A stretch of 64,000 nt of DNA from Flavisolibacter ginsengisoli DSM 18119 (GCF_900129295.1 NZ_FQUU01000004.1:248001-312000); one strand, 5' to 3'. Counted from the stretch's first letter, positions 25,637-35,508 are shown. Program-made: numbers and translations. The notes: generated by a model from the letters alone, not told the origin.

Positions 25637-28600
25637 ATGAGAGTAAAGAGACTACTTCTGTGTCTGTTATTATTATCAGGAAGTTTTATGCAGCAGGTAA
25701 TGGGTCAAAACCTGGCTGTTTCAGGCACAGTGAAAAGCAAGACCTCCGGTGAACCCCTGGTTGGGGCTACGGTTACCGTCAGGGGCACTTCCAACTCCAC
25801 CCTCACTGATGCTAATGGAAAATTTACCATTAGCGCTTCAAGAGGTGCCCTGCTGGAGATCACGCATACGGGCATGGTGCCATTCAGCCATGTCGTTTCC
25901 AGGACAGAGGATATAATGATTAGTATGGAAGAGAGTTCCAACTCCACCCTCAGTGACGTAATTGTCGTAGGTTATGGTACACAGAAAGTGACCAAAGTGT
26001 CCGGGTCAATTTCCACAGTTAAAAGTGGGGACATTGAAAAATTGCGTCCTGTGCGTACAGAAGAAGCACTACAGGGAAGAGCATCGGGTGTCAATGTGAT
26101 CCAAAGTGGATCGCCGGGCTCAAAGCCTACCGTATTGATAAGAGGTATCCCCTCTTTTTCCGGCACCGACCCTGTAGTAGTAATAGATGGTGTTCCTCAA
26201 ACATTGACAGACCTGAACTCCATTAACCCTGCAGATATTGAATCTATTAACGTATTAAAGGATGCTGCCACCACTGCCATTTACGGGGTGAAAGGGGGCA
26301 ATGGTGTGATCGTAGTTACAACCCGCACCGGAAGAAAGAACCAAAAGACAGAGATCACCGTAAATAGTAATTATGGCGTACAGGAAGTAATGCATACCAT
26401 CGGGGTTTTAAATGCCACTGAATATGCCGCCATGATCAATGAGGGAAGTGTAACCGCTGGTGGACCTATCATTTTCCCGGATCTGTCAACCATTGGTGTA
26501 GGTACCAACTGGCAAAACGAGGTATTTCACAGGGCGCCTTTACAAACACATACTGTAAGTGCAAGGGGCGGAGGTGATAAAATGGCCTTCTTCCTTTCCG
26601 CGGGGTACTTAAACCAGGGTGGCATTGTGGGTGGAATGGATAAATCAAGATTTGACAGGGGCAACTTCACTGCCAACCTGAATTTTGATATATCCTCCCG
26701 TTTAAAGTTTATTGTCAATGCCACTGGTGTGGTTCTCAATGGAAAGGGCATTCAGGAAAACTCCTTCAACAGCGTATTAGGTAGTGCACTGAATTTTGAC
26801 CCTACCGTATCAGTTTATAATACAAACTCAGCCGTGGCAGGTAAATATGGATACAGCAACCTGTTACTTTCAGAGATATTCAACCCTCTGACTAAACTGG
26901 ATAATACCTATAATAAGAATGTTGGCAATAAGCTCTATGGTAAGTTTGAAATGCAATATGATGTATTAAAAAACCTGAAACTGACCTCCCGCTTAGGCTA
27001 TACAAAATATGATGGCAATTCAAAATCTTTCAGCCCATTGGTTTTCTACGGACCATTAAATGTGGAGAACTCTATGAATGCAGATGGCTCTACTGTAACC
27101 GGTAAGCATAACAGCGTATCTCACGATAAGGTCAGCAATTTTAATTATACCTGGGAAACATTTGGCAACTATAATTTCAATGTATTAACCGACCACCATT
27201 TTGAAACAGTATTAGGATTCTCTTTAGCTAAAACTTCTGGTAATGCTGCAGGCGCTACCAGGCAGGATGTGCCTTTTAACTCCTGGGAGTTTGCCGATTT
27301 TACGGCCGCCACAGGAAGTAATTCAGCAACCAATACCAATGCGTTGAGCGGTTATTACTACCAGTATTTCAGACGGAACCTATCCTATTTTGGCCGCATG
27401 AACTATGATTACAGGGATAAATACCTGGCATCTTTTACAGCCCGCCGCGACGGATCCTATGCTTTTGGCAAGGATAATAAATACGCCAACTTCTATTCCG
27501 GTTCTTTAGGTTGGGTAGTAAGCCGTGAAGATTTCTTCCATAGTAATTTTATTGATCTTTTCAAGATAAGGGGAAGCTATGGTTCTATTGGAAATGAAAA
27601 TGTGAACCCTCAATATGTGGGAATTATTACAGGTGGACCAAGCTATGATGCCATGGCTAACAGCAATGGATATACATTTGGCGATGTCTTTTACCCAGGA
27701 TCAACAGTAGGTTCGGCGGCAAATGATGCGTTGAGATGGGAAAAGCAATTGCAGGCCAACCTTGGTTTTGATCTGAACTTCTCACACAATCGTTTTTCTT
27801 TATCGGCCGATTATTTCCAGAAGAAAGTAGATGGTTTACTTTTTACCCCTTCTGCTTCCCTTTACCTCGGAACAGTACCTATCCCAACTGCCAATATCGG
27901 CTCTACCGAAAGCAAGGGTGTTGACCTGACCTTGGGTTATAACGACAAGTTTGGAAAGGATATTCGCCTTTCAACTTCACTGACGTTTACTACAGCTAAA
28001 AATAAAGTAACAGCGACGAACAGCGACGGTACAGCTAAAATACCTGGAGGAGGCTATTTCAATGGACAATCACAAACAGTGACAGTATTTGAAAAAGGTT
28101 TCACCCCCGGTTATTTTTATGGATATAAGACCAATGGATTGTTCCAGACCGCAGAAGACATCAGTGCTTCTGCCACTCAGAATGGAGCCAGACCTGGAGA
28201 TATCCGTTATGTAGATGTAAATGGTGATAAAGTGATCAATGCTGCCGATCAAACTAAAATTGGTGATCCATTCCCGGATTTCACAATGGGATGGAGCCTG
28301 AATTTTGAGTTTAAGAATTTCGACTTCAATGCCTTCACCTATGCCTCTGTGGGAAATGATATATACAGGGCTTATGAAAGAAATGCCAACTACTCCAACA
28401 AGTTCAGGGGAGTGCTGGCAAGATGGACAGGCCCGGGCACTACCAATGAGGCAACTAACCCAAGATATTCTTTCACTGATGATAACAGCAACATCCGTGT
28501 TTCTGACAGGTATGTGGAAGATGGTTCTTTTGTAAAGATCAAGAACCTTCAGCTGGGGTATACATTCCCACAGGGTGTGACCAAAAATATCTTCAGCAAG

Positions 28601-28756
28601 CTGCGTATTTATGCACAGGTGAAAAATGCCTACACGTTCACCAAATATTCAGGATATGATCCGGAGATTTCTGGTGGCATACTGGATACAGGTGTTGACC
28701 GTGGTGCATATCCACAGCCAAGGATCTATTCATTCGGTGTTGATATCAAATTATAA
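25637..28756 (+). CDS. SusC/RagA-type TonB-linked outer membrane glycan transporter
   Basis: The protein has 1039 residues: a signal peptide to about 24 (MQQVMGQ), a carboxypeptidase-D regulatory-like domain (26-95, VSGTVKSKTSGEPLVGATV), then a plug beginning VIVVGYGTQKVTKVSGSIS and containing LQGRASGVNVIQSGSPGSKP and the signature ADIESINVLKDAATTAIYG. A 22-strand barrel fills the rest and ends IYSFGVDIKL. It imports oligosaccharides across the outer membrane with its SusD lid, energised by TonB. The SusD gene follows 21 bases later. Downstream GH16 enzymes point to beta-1,3(-1,4)-glucan fragments as cargo. No truncation is seen. Confidence 0.95.
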   Translation: MRVKRLLLCLLLLSGSFMQQVMGQNLAVSGTVKSKTSGEPLVGATVTVRGTSNSTLTDANGKFTISASRGALLEITHTGMVPFSHVVSRTEDIMISMEESSNSTLSDVIVVGYGTQKVTKVSGSISTVKSGDIEKLRPVRTEEALQGRASGVNVIQSGSPGSKPTVLIRGIPSFSGTDPVVVIDGVPQTLTDLNSINPADIESINVLKDAATTAIYGVKGGNGVIVVTTRTGRKNQKTEITVNSNYGVQEVMHTIGVLNATEYAAMINEGSVTAGGPIIFPDLSTIGVGTNWQNEVFHRAPLQTHTVSARGGGDKMAFFLSAGYLNQGGIVGGMDKSRFDRGNFTANLNFDISSRLKFIVNATGVVLNGKGIQENSFNSVLGSALNFDPTVSVYNTNSAVAGKYGYSNLLLSEIFNPLTKLDNTYNKNVGNKLYGKFEMQYDVLKNLKLTSRLGYTKYDGNSKSFSPLVFYGPLNVENSMNADGSTVTGKHNSVSHDKVSNFNYTWETFGNYNFNVLTDHHFETVLGFSLAKTSGNAAGATRQDVPFNSWEFADFTAATGSNSATNTNALSGYYYQYFRRNLSYFGRMNYDYRDKYLASFTARRDGSYAFGKDNKYANFYSGSLGWVVSREDFFHSNFIDLFKIRGSYGSIGNENVNPQYVGIITGGPSYDAMANSNGYTFGDVFYPGSTVGSAANDALRWEKQLQANLGFDLNFSHNRFSLSADYFQKKVDGLLFTPSASLYLGTVPIPTANIGSTESKGVDLTLGYNDKFGKDIRLSTSLTFTTAKNKVTATNSDGTAKIPGGGYFNGQSQTVTVFEKGFTPGYFYGYKTNGLFQTAEDISASATQNGARPGDIRYVDVNGDKVINAADQTKIGDPFPDFTMGWSLNFEFKNFDFNAFTYASVGNDIYRAYERNANYSNKFRGVLARWTGPGTTNEATNPRYSFTDDNSNIRVSDRYVEDGSFVKIKNLQLGYTFPQGVTKNIFSKLRIYAQVKNAYTFTKYSGYDPEISGGILDTGVDRGAYPQPRIYSFGVDIKL

Positions 28757-28777
28757 ATCTTCCAACAAATAATTACA

Positions 28778-30289
28778 ATGAAGAACAATCATATAAAAAT
28801 ACTCAGCATGCTGTTGGTTATGGCCATGCTGACATCATGTAAAAAATGGGTGGATTACAACCCTCATGAAGATTACAAGATCACGGAGCTTGACTATTTG
28901 AAGTCAGAAAGCGATTACCGCACCATGGCAATCAGCGTTTATACTCCCCTCCAATGGCTCAACCAGGTGGTACCTGTAGGCGAGATAGCTTCTGACAATG
29001 CGGTGAGTGGCGGAGAGAATGCGTCAGACGTTTTATCACTGCAACAAATAGATGATTACACATTGACACCTGTTAACTCAACACTCACAGAGATATGGAG
29101 ATCGGCCTATGAAGGGATCAACAGGGCCAACTATATGAACCAGTACAAGGCTACCAATCTTGCAGGCCAGTCAGTAGACTTTGCCGGTAAGGAAGCCTTA
29201 TATGGCGAGGTGTATTTTTTGAGGGCCTATTATTATATCACGCTGGTGAAAATGTTTGGCGATGTACCCCTTTTTACTGATAAAAGATTAAGTCTTTCTG
29301 ATTCCAGGACGCTTCAGCGTTCCTCCAAAGCAGAAGTGTACAAACAAATCGAAGCTGACCTGACTCAAGCTGTAGCCGTGTTACCAGCTATTCAAACACA
29401 GAAAGGAAGGATCACAAAGTATGCTGCCCAGGCTATGCTTGGCAAAGTATATTTATACCAGAATAAATTTGAAGCCGCAGCAGCCATGCTGGAAAATGTT
29501 ATATCTGCCAATGCCTTTACATTGGTTGATAACTTTGGCTCTATTTTCTTAGCCAGTGGTGAGAATGGACCTGAATCTGTTTTCGAGATACAATATTCCA
29601 ACACTTCTCCTTATTACAATTGGGGCGGTGCTACCAGGGGACAAGGCAACTATGCAGTGCAGCAAACAGGCATCAGGGGTTTGAACGGTTCAGCGCAAAT
29701 GCCTTATGCAGCCGGATGGAGTACCAACCTTCCCACACAGGACCTGGCCAATGCCTACCAGGCAGGCGATCAGCGTAAGGATGTTACTGTACTGGATATT
29801 GAAGCCTACAAGGCAGCACATCCTGATTACAATATTACCTACCAGGTGGCACCCTATAAGAATACAGGACTGTATAACCAGAAATACCTGCCTCGCAAGG
29901 GTGAAACTTCCGGGCAACTGGAATTGAACTATACCAATAATTTCAGGATCATACGCTATTCAGATGTGTTACTGATGGCGGCCGAAGCGTACAACCGCTC
30001 TGCTACACCAAATGATGCCAAAGCGCAGGAATACCTGAATAAAGTACGTCGTCGTGCCTTTGGCGACAACCTGCATGATATAACTGCTACCGGGAGTGCC
30101 CTGACACAGGCTATCTGGGATGAAAGAAGACTGGAACTGGGCATGGAAGGTGATCGTTTTTTCGACCTGGTCAGAACAGGACAGGCAAAGGTGAAACTAC
30201 CCAAGTTCGTTGTGGGTAAAAATGAAGTGTTCCCTATCCCCCAGGAAGAAGTAAATATCTCAGGACTTACTCAAAATGCAGGGTACTAA
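28778..30289 (+). CDS. SusD/RagB-family surface glycan-binding lipoprotein
   Basis: This 503-residue protein has a lipobox at MLTSC (C21). The mature protein shows SusD hallmarks: WVDYNPHEDYKITELDYLKS near the start, EIWRSAYEGINRANY and FLRAYYYITLVKMFGDVPLF in the TPR-like part, EYLNKVRRRAFGDNLHD and ERRLELGMEGDRFFDLVRTG toward the end, and the closing PIPQEEVNIS..LTQNAGY. SusD caps the SusC pore on the cell surface and captures oligosaccharides. It is 21 bases after susC and 24 before the next lipoprotein gene, as expected for one operon. Confidence 0.95.
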   Translation: MKNNHIKILSMLLVMAMLTSCKKWVDYNPHEDYKITELDYLKSESDYRTMAISVYTPLQWLNQVVPVGEIASDNAVSGGENASDVLSLQQIDDYTLTPVNSTLTEIWRSAYEGINRANYMNQYKATNLAGQSVDFAGKEALYGEVYFLRAYYYITLVKMFGDVPLFTDKRLSLSDSRTLQRSSKAEVYKQIEADLTQAVAVLPAIQTQKGRITKYAAQAMLGKVYLYQNKFEAAAAMLENVISANAFTLVDNFGSIFLASGENGPESVFEIQYSNTSPYYNWGGATRGQGNYAVQQTGIRGLNGSAQMPYAAGWSTNLPTQDLANAYQAGDQRKDVTVLDIEAYKAAHPDYNITYQVAPYKNTGLYNQKYLPRKGETSGQLELNYTNNFRIIRYSDVLLMAAEAYNRSATPNDAKAQEYLNKVRRRAFGDNLHDITATGSALTQAIWDERRLELGMEGDRFFDLVRTGQAKVKLPKFVVGKNEVFPIPQEEVNISGLTQNAGY

Positions 30290-30313
30290 TCACTAACTAT
30301 TTAAACTTTCAAC

Positions 30314-32410
30314 ATGAACGCATCAAAATATATAATAGGAATAGCGATGGCGGCCCTGGCTGTGATGCTGGGATGTAAGAAGGAAGAGTACAATGATGTT
30401 TCCTTTGTACAGACGGCCAATGCACCTGACAAGCTTTCAGCATTTTTCGATATTACGCAGGATAATACAGGCCTGGTAACCATAACACCTAACGGTGAAG
30501 GTGCCAGCTCCTACCAAATCTATTACGGAGATAATACTACCACTCCTGTAAGCATTGCTCCGGGGAAAAACACGCAGCACGTATATGCCGAAGGTGTGTA
30601 CAATGTGAAGATTGTGGCAAAAGGGCTGAATGGGAAAACAACAGAAGCTACCAAACAACTGACTGTTTCCTTCAAGGCTCCGGAGAATCTTGAGGTAACT
30701 GCAGCTGCTGATGCTTCCAACCAGTTCAAGTACACGGTATCGGCAAAAGCAAATTATGAGACCGTTTTTAAGGTATATTTTGGTGATGTAGCAAATGAAG
30801 TGCCTCAATCCTTCCTTGAAGGAGAAACGATCTCTCACACCTATGCAAGTGTAGGCACGTATACTATTAAAGTAGTAGCCCTGAGTGGCGGAGCTGCAAC
30901 GACGGAGTTTACAAAGCAAATTACCATTGTTGACCCGGTGCTGTTACCACTGACATTTGAATCTGCCACATTGATTTACGAGTTTTCTAATTTCGATGGA
31001 GGTAACACAACGGTTATTGCGAACCCACATGCTGGCGGCATCAACACCAGCGCCAAAGTGGGCAAGATGGTGAAGAACCCCGGGCAGGTATGGGGCGGAA
31101 GCGTGATCAGGATGGGAGCACCAATAGATTTCTCAACCAATAAGATCTTCCGCATGAAAGTATACTCGCCACGTGTAGGCGCCAAAGTGTTGCTGAAGGT
31201 TGAAAACCCATCCGATGGATCAATAAGTTTTGAAAAAGAAGCAGTAACCACCGTAGCCAATGCCTGGGAAGAGTTAGGCTTTGATTACAGTGCTATCAAC
31301 ACCAGTAACGTATACCAGAATATTGTGCTGATATTTGAATTAGGTACAGTTGGTGATGGCTCAGCTAATTTCACTTTCCTGTTTGATGATATCAGGTTGA
31401 CCAACAGCATGCCGGTACCACCAGGTGCCGCTCCAATTTCGTTACCAGTAACATTTGACGATCCCGGAGTAAATTATACTGTCACTGATTTTGGAAATAA
31501 CCAGACGGTAGATGCTGTTGATCCGGACAATGCGTCCAATAAGGTGAAAAAAACTACTAAACTAAATGGCGCAGAAACCTGGGCTGGAACAACAATAGGC
31601 ACACCTGTTGGTTTTGCAACGCCTATACCGGTAACAGCCACATCCTCTAAAATGAGCATCAGGGTATATTCTCCTGCAGCTGGAATACATGTAAGGCTGA
31701 AAATTGAGGATCACAATGACAATACAAGATCAGTGGAAACAGAAGCCATAACCAGTGCTGCAAACGCCTGGGAAACCCTTGTATTTGATTTTAATAACCA
31801 GGCTGCCGGAACAGCTGCTTTCAATAGTTCCTACACATACGACAAAGCTTCTGTTTTCTTTGATTTCAATGTAGCCGGTAATGGTAAAGTATTTTACTGG
31901 GATGATGTAATGATGGCAGCAGCTGCGCCTTCATCCAGCTCATTGGGGCTACCCCTGGATTTTCAATCTGCAACATTGAACTATACCTTCACCAATTTTG
32001 ATGGAGGTAATGTAACGGTGGTTAATAATCCTGATGCTTCAGGCATTAATACCAGCACAAAGGTGGCTAAGATGGTGAAAAATGCCGGACAACCCTGGGC
32101 AGGAAGTTATATCACACTGGACAATCCCATTGATTTTTCTACACAAAAGACGGTAAAGATGAAAGTGTATTCTCCGCGTGTGGGTGCTAAAGTGCTGTTG
32201 AAAGTGGAAAACCTTACAAACGGTGGTATCAGCTATGAAAAAGAAGTAACTACCACTACGGCTAATGCCTGGGAAGAGTTAACCTTCGATTACAGCGGTA
32301 TCAATACAGCCAATTCTTACCAGAAGGTGGTTTTGATCTTTGATAATGGCACCATGGGAGATGGATCTGCAAACTTTACCTATTACTTTGATGACATCAG
32401 GCTTAATTAA
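30314..32410 (+). CDS. Surface glycan-binding lipoprotein: PKD domains plus three carbohydrate-binding-like repeats
   Basis: The protein has 698 residues with lipobox VMLGC (C21). Two PKD-like domains lie at about 45-120 (YQIYYGDNTTTPVS, HVYAEGVYNVKIVAKG) and 125-208 (KVYFGDVANEVPQSF, HTYASVGTYTIKVVA). Three beta-sandwich modules follow at about 214-365, 372-540 and 548-698. Modules 1 and 3 are close copies (TFTNFDGGN/EFSNFDGGN, MKVYSPRVGAKVLLKVEN, NAWEEL, GDGSANFT); module 2 is divergent. The modules resemble jelly-roll carbohydrate-binding domains. By position (SusE/F slot) it is a surface glycan-binding protein for the locus substrate. Confidence 0.85.
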   Translation: MNASKYIIGIAMAALAVMLGCKKEEYNDVSFVQTANAPDKLSAFFDITQDNTGLVTITPNGEGASSYQIYYGDNTTTPVSIAPGKNTQHVYAEGVYNVKIVAKGLNGKTTEATKQLTVSFKAPENLEVTAAADASNQFKYTVSAKANYETVFKVYFGDVANEVPQSFLEGETISHTYASVGTYTIKVVALSGGAATTEFTKQITIVDPVLLPLTFESATLIYEFSNFDGGNTTVIANPHAGGINTSAKVGKMVKNPGQVWGGSVIRMGAPIDFSTNKIFRMKVYSPRVGAKVLLKVENPSDGSISFEKEAVTTVANAWEELGFDYSAINTSNVYQNIVLIFELGTVGDGSANFTFLFDDIRLTNSMPVPPGAAPISLPVTFDDPGVNYTVTDFGNNQTVDAVDPDNASNKVKKTTKLNGAETWAGTTIGTPVGFATPIPVTATSSKMSIRVYSPAAGIHVRLKIEDHNDNTRSVETEAITSAANAWETLVFDFNNQAAGTAAFNSSYTYDKASVFFDFNVAGNGKVFYWDDVMMAAAAPSSSSLGLPLDFQSATLNYTFTNFDGGNVTVVNNPDASGINTSTKVAKMVKNAGQPWAGSYITLDNPIDFSTQKTVKMKVYSPRVGAKVLLKVENLTNGGISYEKEVTTTTANAWEELTFDYSGINTANSYQKVVLIFDNGTMGDGSANFTYYFDDIRLN

Positions 32411-32428
32411 TTTCAAAAAATAAAAAGT

Positions 32429-33325
32429 ATGAATAATACGATAAAAATATTTGCCTTCCCATTCCTGGCTTTAATGGCTGGAATAAGTGGTTGCAAAAAG
32501 ACAGAATATCAATTCGGAGAGTTAAAAACTCCTTCTAACCTGGCATTGACAACCGTCGTGGCCGGCGTAGATGCTAACAATCCAGATGGCAACGGAACAG
32601 GTGCTGTGACAATTAACACCAGTGCATCTAATGCCATTACTTATAATATTGATTTTGGAGATGGCATTAAACAGATCGTTCCAACTGGAGCTATCAATTA
32701 TAAATACACTACACCAGGCACGCATGAGTACACCATTACCGCCAATGCCATAGGAACAGGAGGCAACACTTCAACGATCAGCAAAAAGGTCAAGGTATTT
32801 GTGGCCTTTGAAATACCTGCCAACATTATTCAGTTCCTGACCGGTGGATCTTCAAAAACCTGGATGACAGCCAATGAAGAACCAGGACATGTTGGAGTGG
32901 GCCCGGCCGACCAGTTCTCTCCTATCTGGTATGCTGCTACACCCAATCAAAGAGCAGAGTGCCTGTATGATGATGAGATCACTTTTACAAAAGATGCGAA
33001 TAATAACATATCCATGTCGATAGACAATAAAGGTCAATCTTTTTCTATTGGCGCGGCAAGTGCTTATTATGGAGCTAGCGGTGGTGATGATTGCTATACG
33101 ATTGATGTTGCTGCCCCAAGGAAACTTGCATTCATGGGTGCCACATCAGCTTCAACAACAGCTAATTCCACGCGTATACAATTTATGGTGCCTGGCAACG
33201 GGTTGATCAATTTTGGAACTGGTGGAAACACCTATGAGATCCTGTCAATCTCTGAAACACTAGTCCAGCTACGTAATATTGGAATAGATGGAAATGCATG
33301 GTATCAAATATTGAAAGCCAAATAA
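32429..33325 (+). CDS. PKD-domain surface lipoprotein (SusE/F position)
   Basis: This 298-residue protein has lipobox GISGC (C22). A PKD domain (about 33-125) has YNIDFGDGIKQIVPTGAINY and GTHEYTITANAIG, closely matching the PKD in the next gene. The C-terminal domain (130-298) begins FLTGGSSKTWMTANEEPGHV and includes ADQFSPIWYAATPNQRAECL; this GGSSKTW domain recurs in lipoproteins next to GH16 genes in Bacteroidota (from memory) and probably binds glycan. It is 18 bases after the triple-module lipoprotein and is followed by a hairpin terminator, so it probably ends the susCD transcript. Confidence 0.85.
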   Translation: MNNTIKIFAFPFLALMAGISGCKKTEYQFGELKTPSNLALTTVVAGVDANNPDGNGTGAVTINTSASNAITYNIDFGDGIKQIVPTGAINYKYTTPGTHEYTITANAIGTGGNTSTISKKVKVFVAFEIPANIIQFLTGGSSKTWMTANEEPGHVGVGPADQFSPIWYAATPNQRAECLYDDEITFTKDANNNISMSIDNKGQSFSIGAASAYYGASGGDDCYTIDVAAPRKLAFMGATSASTTANSTRIQFMVPGNGLINFGTGGNTYEILSISETLVQLRNIGIDGNAWYQILKAK

Positions 33326-33330
33326 TTTAA

Positions 33331-33364
33331 AAAGGATAAGGCCTTAGGGTCTTATCCTTTTTTC
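33331..33364 (+). terminator. Intrinsic terminator after the glycan-binding lipoprotein
   Basis: AAGGATAAG pairs with CTTATCCTT around GCCTTAGGGT and runs into six T residues. It lies between the lipoprotein stop and the first GH16 gene, so it ends the susCD transcript or attenuates read-through into the enzymes. Confidence 0.8.
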
Positions 33365-33388
33365 TAATGGTGCAATAAAATAATTAAA

Positions 33389-34411
33389 ATGAGATCTATG
33401 CCATTTTATATCCTGGCCATCTTATTGGGACTGTTTTCATGTAGCAAGAAGAGTGATTCACCTACACAAAATCCTGTCCCGTCAAACCTGGTAGTGAATG
33501 CAATACCCAGCACAGATAATAGTGGCAATGTAAGTTTTACAGCTACTGCCACCAACGCTGTGAGTTACGAATATGATTTTGGCAATGGTGTCTTTCAAAC
33601 CGTACCTACAGGGGTTGTGACTTACCAATATCCAAACGGCGGCACTTATACAGTAAATGTGACGGCTAAGGGCGCTGTAGGGCAAACTATTTCCAAATCC
33701 TTACAGGTAACTGTGGCTACAGCCCTGGGGCTGGTATGGTCGGATGAATTCAATACCAACGGCGCACCGGATCCTGCCAAATGGGGCTATGACCTTGGTG
33801 GTGGTGGCTATGGTAATAATGAACTGGAGTATTATACCAACAGGCCTGAAAATGTGATCGTTGAAAATGGTGTTTTGAAGATCAAGGCTATCAAAGAGAA
33901 TTACAATGGCAGTGCTTACACTTCGGCACGGCTGCTATCAAAAGACAAGTTTGCATTCAAATATGGCAAGGTGGAAGTGAGCGCTAAATTACCTGCAGGT
34001 GTGGGTACATGGCCTGCCATTTGGATGCTGGGCAGCAATATCTCCACGGCCGGCTGGCCTGCTTGCGGTGAAATAGATATCATGGAACACCGGGGCAGCG
34101 AGCTGAATAAGATCTTTGGAACACTCCACTATCCCGGTCACTCCGGAGGTAACGCCGATGGTAATACGAAGATGATCAGCAATGCCACCACTGCATTTCA
34201 TAAATATTCTTTGGATTGGTCAGTATCGGCCATAAAGATCTATGTTGATGACCAGTTGATCCATACGGTTGCCAATACAGCAAGTCTTCCTTTTAACCAG
34301 GATTTTTTCTTTATTCTCAATGTAGCTATGGGAGGAACTTTTGGGGGAACAGTAGATCCCAATTTTACTAATGCAACTATGGAGGTAGATTATATAAGGG
34401 TATATAGGTAA
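33389..34411 (+). CDS. GH16 beta-glucanase, lipid-anchored, with PKD domain
   Basis: The protein has 340 residues with lipobox LFSC (C18), predicted to be surface anchored. A PKD domain covers about 32-110 (YEYDFGNGVFQTVPTGVVTY). The GH16 catalytic domain is 114-340: LVWSDEFNTNG, KWGYDLGGGGYGNNELEYYT and the active-site signature GEIDIMEH, with nucleophile E228, assisting D230 and acid/base E233. The extra methionine bulge in EIDIME is typical of laminarinase-type GH16 enzymes, which cut beta-1,3 or mixed beta-1,3-1,4 glucan. It has its own start behind a terminator and follows the susCD operon. Confidence 0.92.
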   Translation: MRSMPFYILAILLGLFSCSKKSDSPTQNPVPSNLVVNAIPSTDNSGNVSFTATATNAVSYEYDFGNGVFQTVPTGVVTYQYPNGGTYTVNVTAKGAVGQTISKSLQVTVATALGLVWSDEFNTNGAPDPAKWGYDLGGGGYGNNELEYYTNRPENVIVENGVLKIKAIKENYNGSAYTSARLLSKDKFAFKYGKVEVSAKLPAGVGTWPAIWMLGSNISTAGWPACGEIDIMEHRGSELNKIFGTLHYPGHSGGNADGNTKMISNATTAFHKYSLDWSVSAIKIYVDDQLIHTVANTASLPFNQDFFFILNVAMGGTFGGTVDPNFTNATMEVDYIRVYR

Positions 34412-34444
34412 CAGTACTTTCCCAGGTAACCAGGAGTCAGATTT

Positions 34445-34462
34445 CACACTGGATCCAGTGTG
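34445..34462. promoter_or_regulatory. Perfect 18-bp palindrome between the two GH16 genes
   Basis: CACACTGGATCCAGTGTG is exactly self-complementary. It lies 33 bases after the first GH16 stop and 66 before the second GH16 start. With no loop and no T-run it suits a dimeric protein-binding site better than a terminator. Confidence 0.55.
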
Positions 34463-34528
34463 TACGCTTCTCATGTCATTTTATGGTACTCCGTTCGCAA
34501 AACAGATCATCAAATAAACTATAACACT

Positions 34529-35344
34529 ATGTTTCAAAATAAATCTAAACTGCTTATGGCAACCCTTGTAATTGGGTCAATGATAAGCAGTATAACCGGC
34601 TATTCACAGGAATTTAAAAAACTGGTTTGGGCAGATGAGTTTAACTACAAAGGATTGCCGGATAGTACAAAATGGGGTTATGATATTGGGCGGGGATGCC
34701 CTGACAATTGTGGCTGGGGGAATAATGAATTGCAATTTTATACCGAGAAAAGATCCCAAAATGCAAGAGTAGAAAATGGCCTGCTGGTAATAGAAGCCCG
34801 CAAAGAAAATTTTGCAAATGCCAGTTATACATCTGCCAGGCTATTATCGAAGAACAAAGGAGACTGGAAGTATGGACGTTTTGAGATAAAAGCTAAAGTT
34901 CCTGAAGGAAAAGGCATGTGGTCCGCCATATGGATGTTGCCTACAAAATGGGAATATGGAGGATGGCCTCATAGTGGAGAAATAGATATCATGGAAAATG
35001 TAGGTTACCTCCCCGATTCTCTTTTTGGAACCGTACATACAGGAGCTTACAATGGCATGCGCGGTACCCAAAAAACCGGGGGCGTGCTTAGAAATGACTT
35101 GTCGAAGGCTTTTCATGTTTATGCTATGGAATGGACACCAACAACCATATCCTTCTTCCTTGATGGACAGAAATACCATGTTTTCAGCAATGAGAATAAA
35201 GGTAGCGAGGAATGGCCCTTTGATAAGGACTTTCATGTATTACTGAATATTGCTGTTGGTGGCAACTGGGGAGGAAAAATGGGTGTCGATGACAGCCATT
35301 TCCCACAAAAAATGGAGATAGACTACGTAAGGATCTATCAATAA
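34529..35344 (+). CDS. GH16 beta-glucanase (laminarinase type), secreted
   Basis: I chose the ATG at 34529 (271 residues), which gives a clean signal peptide (LLMATLVIGSMISSITGYSQ); the frame is open further upstream but across the palindrome. The GH16 domain fills the mature protein: LVWADEFNYKGLPDSTKWGY, GWGNNELQFYTEKR, then GEIDIMENVGY with E151, D153 and E156. HTGAYN after the active site and VGGNWGGKMGVDD near the end are typical of endo-beta-1,3-glucanases. It has no lipobox, so it is released to the periplasm or medium, complementing the anchored paralogue upstream. A strong terminator follows. Confidence 0.93.
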   Translation: MFQNKSKLLMATLVIGSMISSITGYSQEFKKLVWADEFNYKGLPDSTKWGYDIGRGCPDNCGWGNNELQFYTEKRSQNARVENGLLVIEARKENFANASYTSARLLSKNKGDWKYGRFEIKAKVPEGKGMWSAIWMLPTKWEYGGWPHSGEIDIMENVGYLPDSLFGTVHTGAYNGMRGTQKTGGVLRNDLSKAFHVYAMEWTPTTISFFLDGQKYHVFSNENKGSEEWPFDKDFHVLLNIAVGGNWGGKMGVDDSHFPQKMEIDYVRIYQ

Positions 35345-35395
35345 CGATTGGAATAAAACTTCTTTCAAAATAAAGCGTGTTTTCAGTGTTCAGTT

Positions 35396-35431
35396 ACGGA
35401 GGTGGAACGAAAGTTTCACCTTTCCGTTTTT
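35396..35431 (+). terminator. Intrinsic terminator after second GH16 gene
   Basis: ACGGA-GGTGGAAC pairs with GTTTCACC-TT-TCCGT (one G-T pair, a two-base bulge) around a GAAA tetraloop, followed by TTTTT. It marks the end of the polysaccharide locus. Confidence 0.78.
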
Positions 35432-35481
35432 GAAATGTTCTAATTAACGTTTTATGCCCGATAAATCAAACATCGCATCTA

Positions 35482-35489
35482 TATATTTG
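35482..35489 (+). promoter_or_regulatory. Bacteroidota -7 promoter element
   Basis: TATATTTG matches the TAnnTTTG consensus exactly and lies 19 bases before the ATG of the DUF4403 gene. A convincing -33 TTG is not visible at the usual distance, so confidence is moderate. Confidence 0.4.
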
Positions 35490-35508
35490 ATAAAAGCATT
35501 GTTACCGA

